This document shows positions 34,370 through 43,280 of a stretch of 64,000 nt of DNA, piece by piece (the first letter of the stretch is position 1; each line of letters opens with the position of its first letter). The stretch is taken from assembly GCF_042678185.1 (NCBI RefSeq), contig NZ_JBHUDQ010000025.1; one strand, written 5' to 3'. Source of the DNA: Ramlibacter ginsenosidimutans. GTDB taxonomy: Bacteria; Pseudomonadota; Gammaproteobacteria; Burkholderiales; Burkholderiaceae_C. Below the pieces are notes generated by a model. That model was not told the DNA's origin, did not search any database, and was given only the letters and a program-made list of their open reading frames with translations. The position numbers were made by a program, and so were the translations under genes.

Positions 34370-34993
34370 ATGTCCCATTACGACGCCCCCTTCGAGATCC
34401 ATGTGCACGGCGACGTGCCGCTGCGCAACGGGGTGAACTACGCCCAGCTGCAGGAGGCGCTCAAGCCCCTGTGGACCTACGCGGGCGCGAAGTCGCTGGC
34501 CGACGGCGCCGAAAGCGCGTACGAGGAAGAGCCGGGCATCAAGTTCGATGCGCAGGAACGCCTGCTCACGATGTGCTGGACGGTCGCGGGCGACCTCGAC
34601 TTCCGCCAGCAGCTGGACGACATGTGCATGGCGCTGAACGACCTTGCGGAAGAGGGCGCGGCCATCGAGGTCACCTTCTACGACGCCGAGTTCGACGAGG
34701 AAGAAGCCGACCCCGAGGAGGAGTCCCGCGACGACTTCCTGATGCTGTTCGTGGGCCCGACGCCCGCGGCCATCATGCAGGTGCAGCGTGACCTGCTGGT
34801 GCAGGACGTGGTCAACCTGATGGAGCGCCACTTCGACGCGAGCGAGCTCGATGGCGTGGTCGCGGAGATCGACAAGCTGTTCTCCGAGCGCTTCGACAAG
34901 CTGGTGAGTTCGCTGGAGCTGGGCAAGCCGCCCCGCGGCAGCGGCGGCCCCGGCGGCCACGGCGGCGGTCGCCGTCCACGGCACCTGCACTGA
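34370..34993 (+). CDS. Conserved acidic protein of unknown function
   Basis: 207 residues. It begins MSHYDAPFEIHVHGDVPL and has a very acidic stretch near residues 103-125 (FDEEEADPEEESRDD) and a Gly/Arg/His-rich tail (GGPGGHGGGRRPRHLH). It resembles a Burkholderiales-specific protein annotated as DUF6806, but I hold that name loosely. No signal peptide or membrane segment is seen. It is convergent with murI, 17 bp apart. Confidence 0.7.
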   Translation: MSHYDAPFEIHVHGDVPLRNGVNYAQLQEALKPLWTYAGAKSLADGAESAYEEEPGIKFDAQERLLTMCWTVAGDLDFRQQLDDMCMALNDLAEEGAAIEVTFYDAEFDEEEADPEEESRDDFLMLFVGPTPAAIMQVQRDLLVQDVVNLMERHFDASELDGVVAEIDKLFSERFDKLVSSLELGKPPRGSGGPGGHGGGRRPRHLH

Positions 34994-35010
34994 CGCACGG
35001 CGACCCGGCC

Positions 35011-35790
35011 TCAGAGTCCCAGCCAGCGGGCGGCGGCGCCCCGCAGCGCCTGCGGCGAGCCGTTGGTCTGCCACCGCACCTTGCCTTCGCCTCGCGGATT
35101 GAGCAGCGCCTGCCGTTCGAGCAGCCGCCGCGTCTGCCGCGCCACCGGCTGCCCCGTCTCGACCAACTGCACCTGCTCGCCCAACAGCTCGCGGAACACG
35201 TCGGTCGCGAACGGGTAGTGCGTGCATCCGAGCACCACCGTGTCGATCTCGCCGGCCGCCGTGCCGAAGCCGGACAGCTCACGCGTATAGCGTTCGCACA
35301 GGGCGGCGATGCGCTCACTGTCGTGCGCCTCGATCGCAGCGGCCAGTCCGTCGCAGGGCACGAGCTCGAACTCGGCCTGCCCGTGCAGCGAGTCCAGCAG
35401 GCTGCGGAACTTCGCGCTGGCCAGGGTGCTGCGCGTGGCGAGCACGGCGACATGGCCCGTGCGGGTCCAGGCCGCGGCGGGCTTCAGCGCCGGCTCGACG
35501 CCCACCACCGGCAGCTGCGTGTGCTTCGCCCGCAGCAGGTGCACGGCGGCCGCGGTCGCCGTGTTGCAGGCGACCACCAGCCCCTTGATGCGATGCCGCT
35601 CCAGCAGGTCCACGGCGATGGCGAGGGAGCGCTCCGAGACGAAGCCCTCGTCCTTCTCGCCATAGGGCGCGTGCGCGGCGTCGGAAAAGTAGACGAAGTC
35701 TTCCTGCGGCAGCTCGGCGCGCAGGGCCCGCAGGATGCTGAGCCCGCCCACGCCGCTGTCGAACACACCGATGGGCCGATCGCAGTCCAT
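35011..35790 (-). CDS. murI: Glutamate racemase
   Basis: 259 residues. The two catalytic cysteines are in VVACNTATAAA and LGCTHYPF, with the N-terminal acid loop PIGVFDSGVGGLS. It makes D-glutamate for peptidoglycan. ATG 35790 fits the family start; in-frame codons upstream overlap the end of the fumarase gene region. The gene is 47 bp downstream of the fumarase stop on the same strand. Confidence 0.95.
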   Translation of the reverse strand: MDCDRPIGVFDSGVGGLSILRALRAELPQEDFVYFSDAAHAPYGEKDEGFVSERSLAIAVDLLERHRIKGLVVACNTATAAAVHLLRAKHTQLPVVGVEPALKPAAAWTRTGHVAVLATRSTLASAKFRSLLDSLHGQAEFELVPCDGLAAAIEAHDSERIAALCERYTRELSGFGTAAGEIDTVVLGCTHYPFATDVFRELLGEQVQLVETGQPVARQTRRLLERQALLNPRGEGKVRWQTNGSPQALRGAAARWLGL

Positions 35791-35837
35791 GGGGCTGACT
35801 CTACCTGCGCGTCGCGCTGCCGCCGTGCCGGACGGAT

Positions 35838-37391
35838 TCAGGCCGCCGCGACAGGAATCTTCTTGAACTCGCCCGTGGCGATGCGCTTGCTCCACTCGGC
35901 CGGACCGGTGGTGTGCACGCTGGTCCCGCTGGAGTCCACCGCCACGGTCACCGGCATGTCGACCACGTCGAACTCGTAGATCGCTTCCATGCCGAGATCC
36001 GCGAAGCCGAGCACCTTCGACTTCCTGATCGCCTTGGAAACCAGGTACGCGGCGCCGCCCACGGCCATCAGGTAAGCCGCCTTGTGCTTCTTGATGGACT
36101 CGATCGCCTCCGGTCCGCGCTCGGACTTGCCGATCATGCCGATCAGGCCGGTCTGCGCGAGCATCATCTCGGTGAACTTGTCCATGCGCGTGGAGGTCGT
36201 CGGGCCGGCAGGTCCCACGACTTCGTCACGCACCGGATCGACCGGGCCGACGTAGTAGATGACGCGGTTGGCGAAGTCCACGGGCAGCTTCTCGCCACGC
36301 GCGAGCATGTCCTGGATGCGCTTGTGCGCGGCGTCGCGCCCGGTCAACATCCTGCCGTTCAACAGCAGCGTGTCGCCAGCCTTCCAGGTCGCGATCTCTT
36401 CCTTCGAGAGCGTGTTCAGGTCGACGCGCTTGCTCTTCTTCGTGTCGGCCTGCCAGGCCACCTGCGGCCACAGGTCGAGGCTGGGCGGGTCGATGTACGC
36501 GGGCCCCGAGCCATCGAGCGTGAAGTGCGCATGGCGCGTCGCGGCGCAGTTCGGGATCATGGCCACCGGCTTGCCGGCCGCGTGGCACGGGAACATCTTG
36601 ATCTTGATGTCCAGCACGGTGGTGAGGCCGCCCAGCCCCTGCGCACCGATGCCCAGGGCGTTCACCTTGTCGAACAGCTCCAGGCGCATCTCGTCCACCG
36701 GCGACAGCTTCTCGCCGCGTGCGGACTTCCCCTGCAGCTCGTACATGTCGATGTCGTCCATCAGCGCTTCCTTGGCCAGCAGCACGGACTTTTCCGCGGT
36801 GCCGCCGATGCCGATGCCCAGCATGCCGGGAGGGCACCAGCCGGCGCCCATCGTGGGCACGGTCTTCAGCACCCAGTCGACGATGGAGTCGCTCGGGTTG
36901 AGCATGGCCATCTTGCTCTTGTTCTCGCTGCCGCCGCCCTTGGCCGCGACGGTGACTTCCACCTTGTCGCCGGGCACCAGTTCCACGTTGACCACCGCGG
37001 GCGTGTTGTCCTTGGTGTTCTTGCGCTCGAACTGCGGGTCCGCGACGACCGAAGCGCGCAGCGTGTTGTCCGGATGCAGGTAGCCGCGGCGCACGCCTTC
37101 GTTCACCGCGTCTTCCAGGCTGCCGCTGAAGCCCTCCAGCCGGCAGTCCATGCCGATCTTGAGGAACACGTTGACGATGCCCGTGTCCTGGCAGATGGGC
37201 CGGTGCCCCATCGCGCTCATCTTGCTGTTGGTGAGGATCTGCGCGATGGCGTCCTTCGCCGCGGGGCTCTGCTCGCGCTCGTATGCGCGGGCGAGGTGGG
37301 CGATGTAGTCGGCCGGGTGGTAGTACGAGATGTACTGCAGCGCGGCGGAAACGGACTCGATCAGGTCGGCTGCTTGGATGGTCGTCGGCAT
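35838..37391 (-). CDS. Class I (iron-sulphur) fumarate hydratase
   Basis: 517 residues. The N-terminal alpha half (AMGHRPICQDTGIVNVF, GGGSENKSKMAML, GAGWCPPGMLGIGIGGT) and C-terminal beta half (GPTTSTRMDKFTEMM) are fused as in FumA/FumB. The [4Fe-4S] cysteines are in CQDTG, CAATR and possibly GAGWC regions. It interconverts fumarate and malate. A second, iron-free fumarase (fumC) is at 50440, so the organism can switch isozymes under oxidative stress or iron limitation. Confidence 0.95.
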   Translation of the reverse strand: MPTTIQAADLIESVSAALQYISYYHPADYIAHLARAYEREQSPAAKDAIAQILTNSKMSAMGHRPICQDTGIVNVFLKIGMDCRLEGFSGSLEDAVNEGVRRGYLHPDNTLRASVVADPQFERKNTKDNTPAVVNVELVPGDKVEVTVAAKGGGSENKSKMAMLNPSDSIVDWVLKTVPTMGAGWCPPGMLGIGIGGTAEKSVLLAKEALMDDIDMYELQGKSARGEKLSPVDEMRLELFDKVNALGIGAQGLGGLTTVLDIKIKMFPCHAAGKPVAMIPNCAATRHAHFTLDGSGPAYIDPPSLDLWPQVAWQADTKKSKRVDLNTLSKEEIATWKAGDTLLLNGRMLTGRDAAHKRIQDMLARGEKLPVDFANRVIYYVGPVDPVRDEVVGPAGPTTSTRMDKFTEMMLAQTGLIGMIGKSERGPEAIESIKKHKAAYLMAVGGAAYLVSKAIRKSKVLGFADLGMEAIYEFDVVDMPVTVAVDSSGTSVHTTGPAEWSKRIATGEFKKIPVAAA

Positions 37392-37423
37392 TTATTTTGA
37401 GGCGACAAAGAGGGGCTTTGCGG

Positions 37424-37432
37424 ATTATCCCA
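37424..37432 (-). promoter_or_regulatory. Candidate extended -10 promoter of the fumarase gene
   Basis: On the minus strand TGGGATAAT gives TG-N-GATAAT (5 of 6 matches to TATAAT), 33 bp before the fumarase ATG. No good -35 is present, as allowed for extended -10 promoters. The remaining 280-bp divergent spacer to 37671 has no visible gene. Confidence 0.4.
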
Positions 37433-37671
37433 GACGCTGCCGAGGGCCTTCGTATGCGCTTCCGGCGGCACTCGAAACGCTTTCCGGCAGGTTTTCGCGA
37501 CGTTGCACGCCTGCACAGAATCAACACAGACGCTGCTTGCGCCATTTGCCCCGCGTGTACGCGGAAAGACCCGGCTTCCTCATGCGTCGCGCCCGACGGG
37601 CGAGTTGAATTCCTCCCCTGCAGCGACTAGATTGGTTTGGTCCGCATGAGTTGCGGTGAGAGGAGGTCCGG

Positions 37672-38496
37672 GTGCTGCAACGATCGCTGCTCAACTCGGT
37701 GTCCACCGGCGTGGTACTTTCCGCCGGCCTTGCCTTCGCGCCGGCTCCTGCAGATTCAAGGGACTTCTCGTGCCCCCCGGACAGCGTGGAGGTCGGTTCG
37801 TGGTGCGTCGACAAGTATGAAGCCAGCGCCTGGCAGACGGACGACTCTCGCACGATCAGGCGGATCAAGGAGGGCGACATCCGCAGCGAGCGGGATCTCG
37901 TCGGCAGGAGCCAGCAGCGCGGGGCGCGCGTGAACGACTACGACGCCGCGGGGTGCCCGGCCACCGGTAATGGCTGCACGAAGGTGTTCGCGGCGTCCAT
38001 CCCTGGCGTCTTGCCGGCGGGGGATACCACGTGGTTCCAGGCAGCGGCCATGTGCCGCAATGCCGGCAAGGAGCTTCTTCCGAATGCGGTGTGGCAGGCC
38101 GCGGCGCTCGGCACGCCCGATCCGGGCTTCAACGGAGACGGGATCACCACCTGCAATACGAACACGGGTGCCGCCGTCCCGACCGGCACCACGGGAAACT
38201 GTGTCTCGGACGTGGGCGCCTTCGATATGGTCGGGAACCTCTCCGAGCGGGTTGCAGATTGGCTGCCTGCCTCGGCGGGCTGTGTCGCGCCGCTGTTCAA
38301 CACGAACGACGTCGATTGCATCGCAGGCGGGGGCATCCCTTCGCCGGGCCATCCCGCAGCACTGATCCGTGGCTTGAATTTCACGGATACCACCTCCGCC
38401 GGGGTGTTTGCGATCGATGCCTTGCAAGGCGTCGATACGCATTTCCCCAGGGTCGGATTCCGCTGTGGCAGGCCCGGAGCCAGCCAGGGCCGCTAG
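37672..38496 (+). CDS. Secreted SUMF1/formylglycine-generating-enzyme-like protein
   Basis: 274 residues. A signal peptide (SVSTGVVLSAGLAFAPAPA) is followed by a SUMF1-type fold seen in CVDKYEAS, the WFQAAAMCRNAGKELLPNAVWQAAA segment, FDMVGNLSERVADWLP and the terminal VGFRCG. The start is GTG 37672 with AGGAGG 5 nt upstream. Only one Cys (GFRC) remains where active FGE has a Cys pair, so sulfatase-activating activity is doubtful; many such proteins are structural or ergothioneine/haem-pathway relatives. The extra Cys pairs suggest disulphides in the periplasm. Confidence 0.75.
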   Translation: MLQRSLLNSVSTGVVLSAGLAFAPAPADSRDFSCPPDSVEVGSWCVDKYEASAWQTDDSRTIRRIKEGDIRSERDLVGRSQQRGARVNDYDAAGCPATGNGCTKVFAASIPGVLPAGDTTWFQAAAMCRNAGKELLPNAVWQAAALGTPDPGFNGDGITTCNTNTGAAVPTGTTGNCVSDVGAFDMVGNLSERVADWLPASAGCVAPLFNTNDVDCIAGGGIPSPGHPAALIRGLNFTDTTSAGVFAIDALQGVDTHFPRVGFRCGRPGASQGR

Positions 38497-38968
38497 AGCT
38501 GCAACCGGGCTTGTCGTGCTGACTTGGCTGATTGGGTCCAAAGACCCATCGGCCTTGAACCCCTCGGGTGCCAGTTGTTGATCTCGCAGGATCCGCCTTT
38601 CAGGCCGGGGCGTCTGATGCACCTGTGGTGCGGATCTTTCGCACCGTCTTCAAGCGCGCCGATGGCGGCTTTTTGCATCGCGCCGCTCTGGCCAACGGGC
38701 TGAAAGCCGCTTGGTCGCCCTCATTGGTGGGGCTTGTGCGCTGCGCTCGACGCTGCCAGGCGCTGTCGAGGTGCCTTCCGCCACGCTTCAGCGTTTACGG
38801 GTGGCTGGGCTTCAGGCACCATAGCGAAAAGCAGACAGGAGGCCAGATGGTCGACCGCTTCGAGTTGGCGTGGTGCGCGCTGATGCCTGGCATGTCGATC
38901 GACCGCGACGTCCCATCGCTGCGCTCCATCCGCCCCTTGTCCGCCGGCCCTGTGCAAGGGCAGCCATC
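38497..38968. other. 472-bp stretch without a supported gene
   Basis: A TGGGTC-CAAA-GACCCA hairpin (38533-38548) just after the SUMF1-like gene may end its transcript. A 134-codon frame (38568-38972) is open but shows no family resemblance and has base usage unlike its neighbours; I treat it as non-coding or decayed. GGTGCG-N7-CGCACC-type symmetry occurs near 38615. Confidence 0.45.
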
Positions 38969-39349
38969 ATGAGACGACCCTACCGTTGGCGCTGCTTTGT
39001 TTGTGACAAGCCGAACGAGCCGTTGGCGACCTTCTGCGCGTCTTGTGGGTTTCCTGCCAGGGCCACTGGCGCCGAGATTGCCAGGGCTCGATCTGCCTGG
39101 CGTGCCGGCGATTCTGGTGTTCGCGTTCCATACAGCGCGCCCTCCGTGTCGATCGCACGGTCGCAGGCGAAATGGAGCAGCCGGCGAACAGGCCTGGCGA
39201 TCGCCGGCGCCGCATTGCTGGCAATCAGCGCCTACGGCTGGACGGGGTCGCTCTCCTGGAGTCGCCTCGCACTTTCCCTTTTCGCCTGCATGTTCGGTGC
39301 GCTCCTGCTTCTGGTGGCATGCGTCGCGAACGACAGGCGTGCCGGCTGA
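38969..39349 (+). CDS. Zinc-ribbon membrane protein of unknown function
   Basis: 126 residues. The N-terminus has a rubredoxin-like zinc ribbon, CFVCDKPNEPLATFCASCGF (two CxxC pairs), followed by a polar linker and two hydrophobic helices (LAIAGAALLAISAYGW and LALSLFACMFGALLLLVACV). ATG 38969 is chosen so that the protein starts just before the ribbon. It stands alone between unknown regions. The function is not recognised. Confidence 0.65.
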   Translation: MRRPYRWRCFVCDKPNEPLATFCASCGFPARATGAEIARARSAWRAGDSGVRVPYSAPSVSIARSQAKWSSRRTGLAIAGAALLAISAYGWTGSLSWSRLALSLFACMFGALLLLVACVANDRRAG

Positions 39350-39418
39350 CGGGGCGTTTCAACACGCCCTCGCCGCGCCGTGCATGCAGCAAGGACCGCC
39401 CTCAGCGGCCTTGTTTCA

Positions 39419-39829
39419 TCAACAGACCAGGTCCTCGATGACGAGGAAGCGGTAGCGCTGGCCGTACGAGATGTGCGAGTCGTGCAGCAGGTCCAGCACG
39501 TGGCTGGACGTCAGCTTCGCGCTGGCGTGCACGATGAGCGCGTGGTGCCCCGCATGCGCCAACTCGCGGAAGTGAATCGCCGTGTCCGACTCGGTCCCGA
39601 TCGACGGCAGCAGCATGTCGTCGTCATCGTCGATGGTCCCGATGATCTGGCGCTCGAACTCCTCCGGCTTGGCCAGGCACAGATCGTCCTCCGACACCCC
39701 GTCCTGTCGCATCAGCTCGCATGCATGCAGCGCGTCCGTTTCGGTGGGGAACATCAGGACGATGTGGCCGGTGGGATAGAAGACCCCGCGCATGTTGGTC
39801 ATGCCGCGCCCGATGCTGAAGGGCTTCAT
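39419..39829 (-). CDS. Hypothetical protein near the caa3 oxidase operon
   Basis: 136 residues, no signal or membrane segment. It starts MKPFSIGRGMTNMRG with GGAG 9 nt upstream. It has a ferredoxin-like alternation (VFYPTGHIVLMFPTETDALHACELMR), an Asp run DDDDD near residue 70, and HAGHHALIVHAS. The pattern recalls small cytoplasmic stress proteins found beside cytochrome oxidase clusters. It is divergent from the coxB operon. I do not recognise the family. Confidence 0.6.
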   Translation of the reverse strand: MKPFSIGRGMTNMRGVFYPTGHIVLMFPTETDALHACELMRQDGVSEDDLCLAKPEEFERQIIGTIDDDDDMLLPSIGTESDTAIHFRELAHAGHHALIVHASAKLTSSHVLDLLHDSHISYGQRYRFLVIEDLVC

Positions 39830-39944
39830 ACGGAACTCCTGTGCGAATCCTGAGAACTTAAGCATAGGTTTACCGCTGGGGCGTGTAAAGGAGCAACCCT
39901 GAAGAGCGCATGCCCGGTCGCGTTCGACCGCGAGACTGCGGCCG

Positions 39945-39964
39945 CCTTGCCTTGCCTTGCCTTG
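39945..39964. repeat. (CCTTG)4 simple-sequence repeat upstream of coxB
   Basis: Four perfect CCTTG units in tandem, 135 bp before the coxB start in the 269-bp divergent spacer. A pentanucleotide tract at such a place can vary in copy number by slippage and change promoter spacing. No promoter can be assigned with confidence. Confidence 0.85.
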
Positions 39965-40021
39965 CTGCGTCAGCGGGTGTACAACTCGCCGCAGTGCGCT
40001 GCCGAGCGCAAGGGGGGCCAT

Positions 40022-40096
40022 ATGGACACTCTCTTGAAGTTGCAGTCCCGTCAGTGCCGGGCCTTGCCCCGGCACGCTGCTCCGGCGGAACCCTAG
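40022..40096 (+). other. Candidate leader ORF (24 codons) before coxB
   Basis: ATG 40022 follows AAGGGGG by about 5 nt, a better ribosome site than coxB itself has. The peptide MDTLLKLQSRQCRALPRHAA.. ends at TAG 40094-40096, 2 nt before the coxB ATG. A hairpin GTGCCGGG-N6-CCCGGCAC (40054-40075) lies inside it. This layout would allow translational coupling or attenuation of coxB. It may also be chance. Confidence 0.35.
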
Positions 40097-40098
40097 CC

Positions 40099-41475
40099 AT
40101 GGCGATCGCCGTCGTCCTGGTCGTGCTGGCCCTGGGCTCGGTCCTGTTCCATTTCCTGAGCCCCTGGTACTTCACGCCGATCGCCTCCAACTGGCACGCG
40201 ATCGACCAAACGATCTCCATCACCTTCTGGGTGACCGGCTTCGTGTTCGTCGCGGTAGGCCTTTTCACGGCCTGGTGCGTGGTCCGCTACCGCCACCGCG
40301 AAGGCGGACGCGCGCGCTACGAGCCCGAGAGCAAGAAGCTGGAGTGGTGGCTCCTGATCCTCACGGCCGCCGGGGTGGCCGCCATGCTGGCCCCGGGCCT
40401 GCTGGTCTGGGCCAAGGTCATCCACGTGCCGGAAGAAGCGCAGGTGGTCGAGGCGGTGGCGCAGCAGTGGCACTGGAGTTACCGGTTGCCGGGGAAAGAC
40501 GGAAAGCTGGGCACGGTCCACCCGCGCTTCGTCACCGACGCGAACCCGTTCGGACTCAACCCTGGCGACCCCAACGGCCGCGACGACGTGCTGGTGGCCA
40601 GCCCCGAACTGCACCTGCCGCTCGGCAAACCGGTCAAGCTGCTGCTGCGCTCCAAGGACGTGCTGCACGACTTCACGATCGCGCAGCTGCGCGTCAAGAT
40701 GGACCTGGTGCCGGGCCTCGTCACCTATACCTGGTTCATACCAACTCGCACCGGATCCTTCGACCTGCTTTGCGAGGAACTCTGCGGCATCGGCCACTAC
40801 GCCATGCGCGGCCGGCTCGTGGTGGAGGAGCCGGCCGTCTACCAGGCCTGGCTGGACCGGCAGACCACCGTCGCCCAGGCGAGTGCCCGGGTCCCCGGCA
40901 ACCCGGCCGCGGGAAAGGTCGCGTATGCAGTCTGCGCCGCCTGCCACGGCGCGAATGGCGAAGGCAACGTGGCGATGAACGCGCCCAAGCTGAGCGGGCA
41001 GGGGGCGTGGTACCTCGACCGGCAACTGCATCTGTTCAAGCAGGGGGTGCGCGGAACGCAGGACAAGGATGTGTACGGCAAGACCATGGCCCCCATGGCG
41101 GCCACGCTCGCGGACGACGCAGCCGTCGCCAACGTGGTGGCCTACATCGCCAGCTTGCCCGACGCGCCGGCGGCGACCACGATCCGGGGCGACGTCGACA
41201 GCGGCCGGCGCCGGTTCGCGACCTGCGCGGCTTGCCATGGCGCCGATGGCGGCGGCATCGCGGCGACCAACGCCCCGCGACTGAAAGGCATGAGCGACTG
41301 GTACATGGCCAGGCAACTGAAGAATTTCAGGGACGGCGTCCGCGGCCACCATCCGCAGGACATCTACGGCGGCCAGATGGCGCTGATTGCCGGAATGCTC
41401 AATGACGACGCGGCAGTCGGTGACGTGCTGGCCCACATCAACACGCTTGCACCGGGCAATGGGGAGCCGCGATGA
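40099..41475 (+). CDS. coxB: Cytochrome c oxidase subunit II with two C-terminal haem-c domains
   Basis: 458 residues. Two membrane helices (about 1-25 and 35-58, then 80-100) precede the cupredoxin domain with the CuA ligands CEELCGIGHYAM. Two tandem cytochrome c domains follow, with CAACH motifs at residues 279 and 376 (97 residues apart), each with a distal Met region (MAPMAA, QMALIA). caa3 oxidases normally have one such domain; two are seen in a subset. The stop overlaps the coxA start (ATGA 41472-41475). Confidence 0.93.
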   Translation: MAIAVVLVVLALGSVLFHFLSPWYFTPIASNWHAIDQTISITFWVTGFVFVAVGLFTAWCVVRYRHREGGRARYEPESKKLEWWLLILTAAGVAAMLAPGLLVWAKVIHVPEEAQVVEAVAQQWHWSYRLPGKDGKLGTVHPRFVTDANPFGLNPGDPNGRDDVLVASPELHLPLGKPVKLLLRSKDVLHDFTIAQLRVKMDLVPGLVTYTWFIPTRTGSFDLLCEELCGIGHYAMRGRLVVEEPAVYQAWLDRQTTVAQASARVPGNPAAGKVAYAVCAACHGANGEGNVAMNAPKLSGQGAWYLDRQLHLFKQGVRGTQDKDVYGKTMAPMAATLADDAAVANVVAYIASLPDAPAATTIRGDVDSGRRRFATCAACHGADGGGIAATNAPRLKGMSDWYMARQLKNFRDGVRGHHPQDIYGGQMALIAGMLNDDAAVGDVLAHINTLAPGNGEPR

Positions 41476-43280
41476 CCAGCCACGCTGCGCATGACGAATC
41501 CGACTTCGCCCCGCCTGCGGAGGTGGGCGAGGTCGAGCTGTACCACCCCCGGACCTTCATCGGCCAGTACATCTGGAGCCAGGACGCCAAGGTGATCGCG
41601 CTGCAGTACGCGGTGACCGCCATAGCCATCGGCCTGGTCGCCCTGGTGTTCTCCTGGCTCATGCGATTGCAGCTCGGGTTTCCGGGCCGCTTCTCGTTCA
41701 TCGACCCGACCACCTACCTGCAGCTGGTCAGCATGCACGGGATGATCATGGTGATCTACCTGCTGACGGCGCTGTTCCTCGGCGGGTTCGGCAACTACCT
41801 CATCCCGCTGATGGTGGGGGCGCGCGACATGGTGTTCCCGTACGTGAACATGGTGAGCTACTGGCTGTACCTGATCGCCGTGCTCCTGCTGGTGGCGAGC
41901 TTCTTCGTGCCCGGCGGCCCCACGGGCGCCGGCTGGACGCTGTACCCGCCGCAGGCCATCCTGGACGGCACGCCAGGCGCGCACGTGGGCATCATCCTGC
42001 TGCTCGTCTCCCTGATCGTCTTCGTCATCGGATTCACCATGGGCGGCCTGAACTACGTGGTGACCGTGCTGCAGGCACGCACGCGGGGCATGACCATGAT
42101 GCGGCTGCCGCTGACGGTGTGGGGCATCTTCATGGCCACCATCCTCGCCCTGCTGGCCTTTCCCGCCCTGTTCGTCAGTGCCCTGATGATGCTGCTGGAC
42201 CTGACGCTGGGCACCAGCTTCTTCATGCCGGCGCTGGTCTCCAAGGGCCAGCAACTGAGCTACCAGGGCGGCAATCCGCTGCTGTTCCAGCACCTGTTCT
42301 GGTTCTTCGGCCACCCGGAGGTGTACATCGTGGCGCTGCCGGCCTTCGGCATCGTGTCCGACCTGATCAGCACGCATGCGCGCAAGAACATCTTCGGCTA
42401 CCGCATGATGGTCTGGGCCATCCTGATCATCGGCGGCCTGAGCTTCGTCGTGTGGGCGCACCACATGTACGTCAGCGGGATGAACCCGTACTTCGGCTTC
42501 TTCTTCGCCACCACCACGCTGATCATCGCTGTGCCGACGGCCATCAAGGTCTACAACTGGGTGCTGACGCTGTGGCGCGGCAACATACACCTGAACCTGC
42601 CGATGCTGTTCGCCATCGCGTTCATCTTCACCTTCGTCAATGGCGGCCTGACCGGCCTGTTCCTGGGCAACGTGGTGGTCGACCTGCCGCTGTCGGACAC
42701 GATGTTCGTCGTCGCGCACTTCCACATGGTCATGGGGATCGCGCCCATCCTGGTGGTGTTCGGGGCCATCTACCACTGGTACCCGAAGATCACCGGGCGC
42801 ATGCTGGACGACACCCTGGGCAAGCTGCACTTCTGGGTCACCTTCATCGGCACCTACGCGATCTTCTATCCGATGCACTACCTGGGATTCATGGGGATCC
42901 CGCGGCGCTACTACGCCATAGGCGGCACCAACTTCATTCCCGATTCGGCGCACCTGCTGAACGCCTGGATCTCGCTCGCGGCCTTCGTGGTCGGCGCCGC
43001 GCAGATGGTGTTCCTCTACAACCTGGTCGCCAGCTATTTCAGGGGCCGGCCGGCCGGCCCGAACCCGTGGCACGCAACCACGCTGGAGTGGCAGACGGCC
43101 GAGACGCCGCCGAAGCACGGCAACTTCGGCAAGGAACTCCCATCCGTCTACCGCTGGGCTTACGACTACGGAGTGCCCGGCATGCACGCCGACTACATCC
43201 CGCAGAACGTGGCGCCCGCGGAGGTTGCGGCCGAAGCGTGGACCAAGGGCACGGGACCGATGGGAGGGGCAGCGGCATGA
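41472..43280 (+). CDS. coxA: Cytochrome c oxidase subunit I (haem-copper oxidase)
   Basis: 602 residues, about twelve or more membrane helices. Haem and CuB ligands are visible: MHGMIMV (low-spin haem His), WFFGHPEVYIVALP (His-Tyr cross-link region), WAHHMYVSG (two CuB His), and VVAHFHMVMG (haem a3 and a His). The HPEVY Tyr marks an A-type oxidase. A long C-terminal extension (about residues 530-602) replaces part of subunit III contacts. The start overlaps the coxB stop; its stop overlaps the next gene (ATGA 43277-43280). Confidence 0.95.
   Translation: MTSHAAHDESDFAPPAEVGEVELYHPRTFIGQYIWSQDAKVIALQYAVTAIAIGLVALVFSWLMRLQLGFPGRFSFIDPTTYLQLVSMHGMIMVIYLLTALFLGGFGNYLIPLMVGARDMVFPYVNMVSYWLYLIAVLLLVASFFVPGGPTGAGWTLYPPQAILDGTPGAHVGIILLLVSLIVFVIGFTMGGLNYVVTVLQARTRGMTMMRLPLTVWGIFMATILALLAFPALFVSALMMLLDLTLGTSFFMPALVSKGQQLSYQGGNPLLFQHLFWFFGHPEVYIVALPAFGIVSDLISTHARKNIFGYRMMVWAILIIGGLSFVVWAHHMYVSGMNPYFGFFFATTTLIIAVPTAIKVYNWVLTLWRGNIHLNLPMLFAIAFIFTFVNGGLTGLFLGNVVVDLPLSDTMFVVAHFHMVMGIAPILVVFGAIYHWYPKITGRMLDDTLGKLHFWVTFIGTYAIFYPMHYLGFMGIPRRYYAIGGTNFIPDSAHLLNAWISLAAFVVGAAQMVFLYNLVASYFRGRPAGPNPWHATTLEWQTAETPPKHGNFGKELPSVYRWAYDYGVPGMHADYIPQNVAPAEVAAEAWTKGTGPMGGAAA

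Noticed and set aside
38568..38972. 134-codon open frame after the SUMF1-like gene
   Set aside because: No domain, no ribosome site, composition unlike neighbours, and overlaps the zinc-ribbon protein start region.
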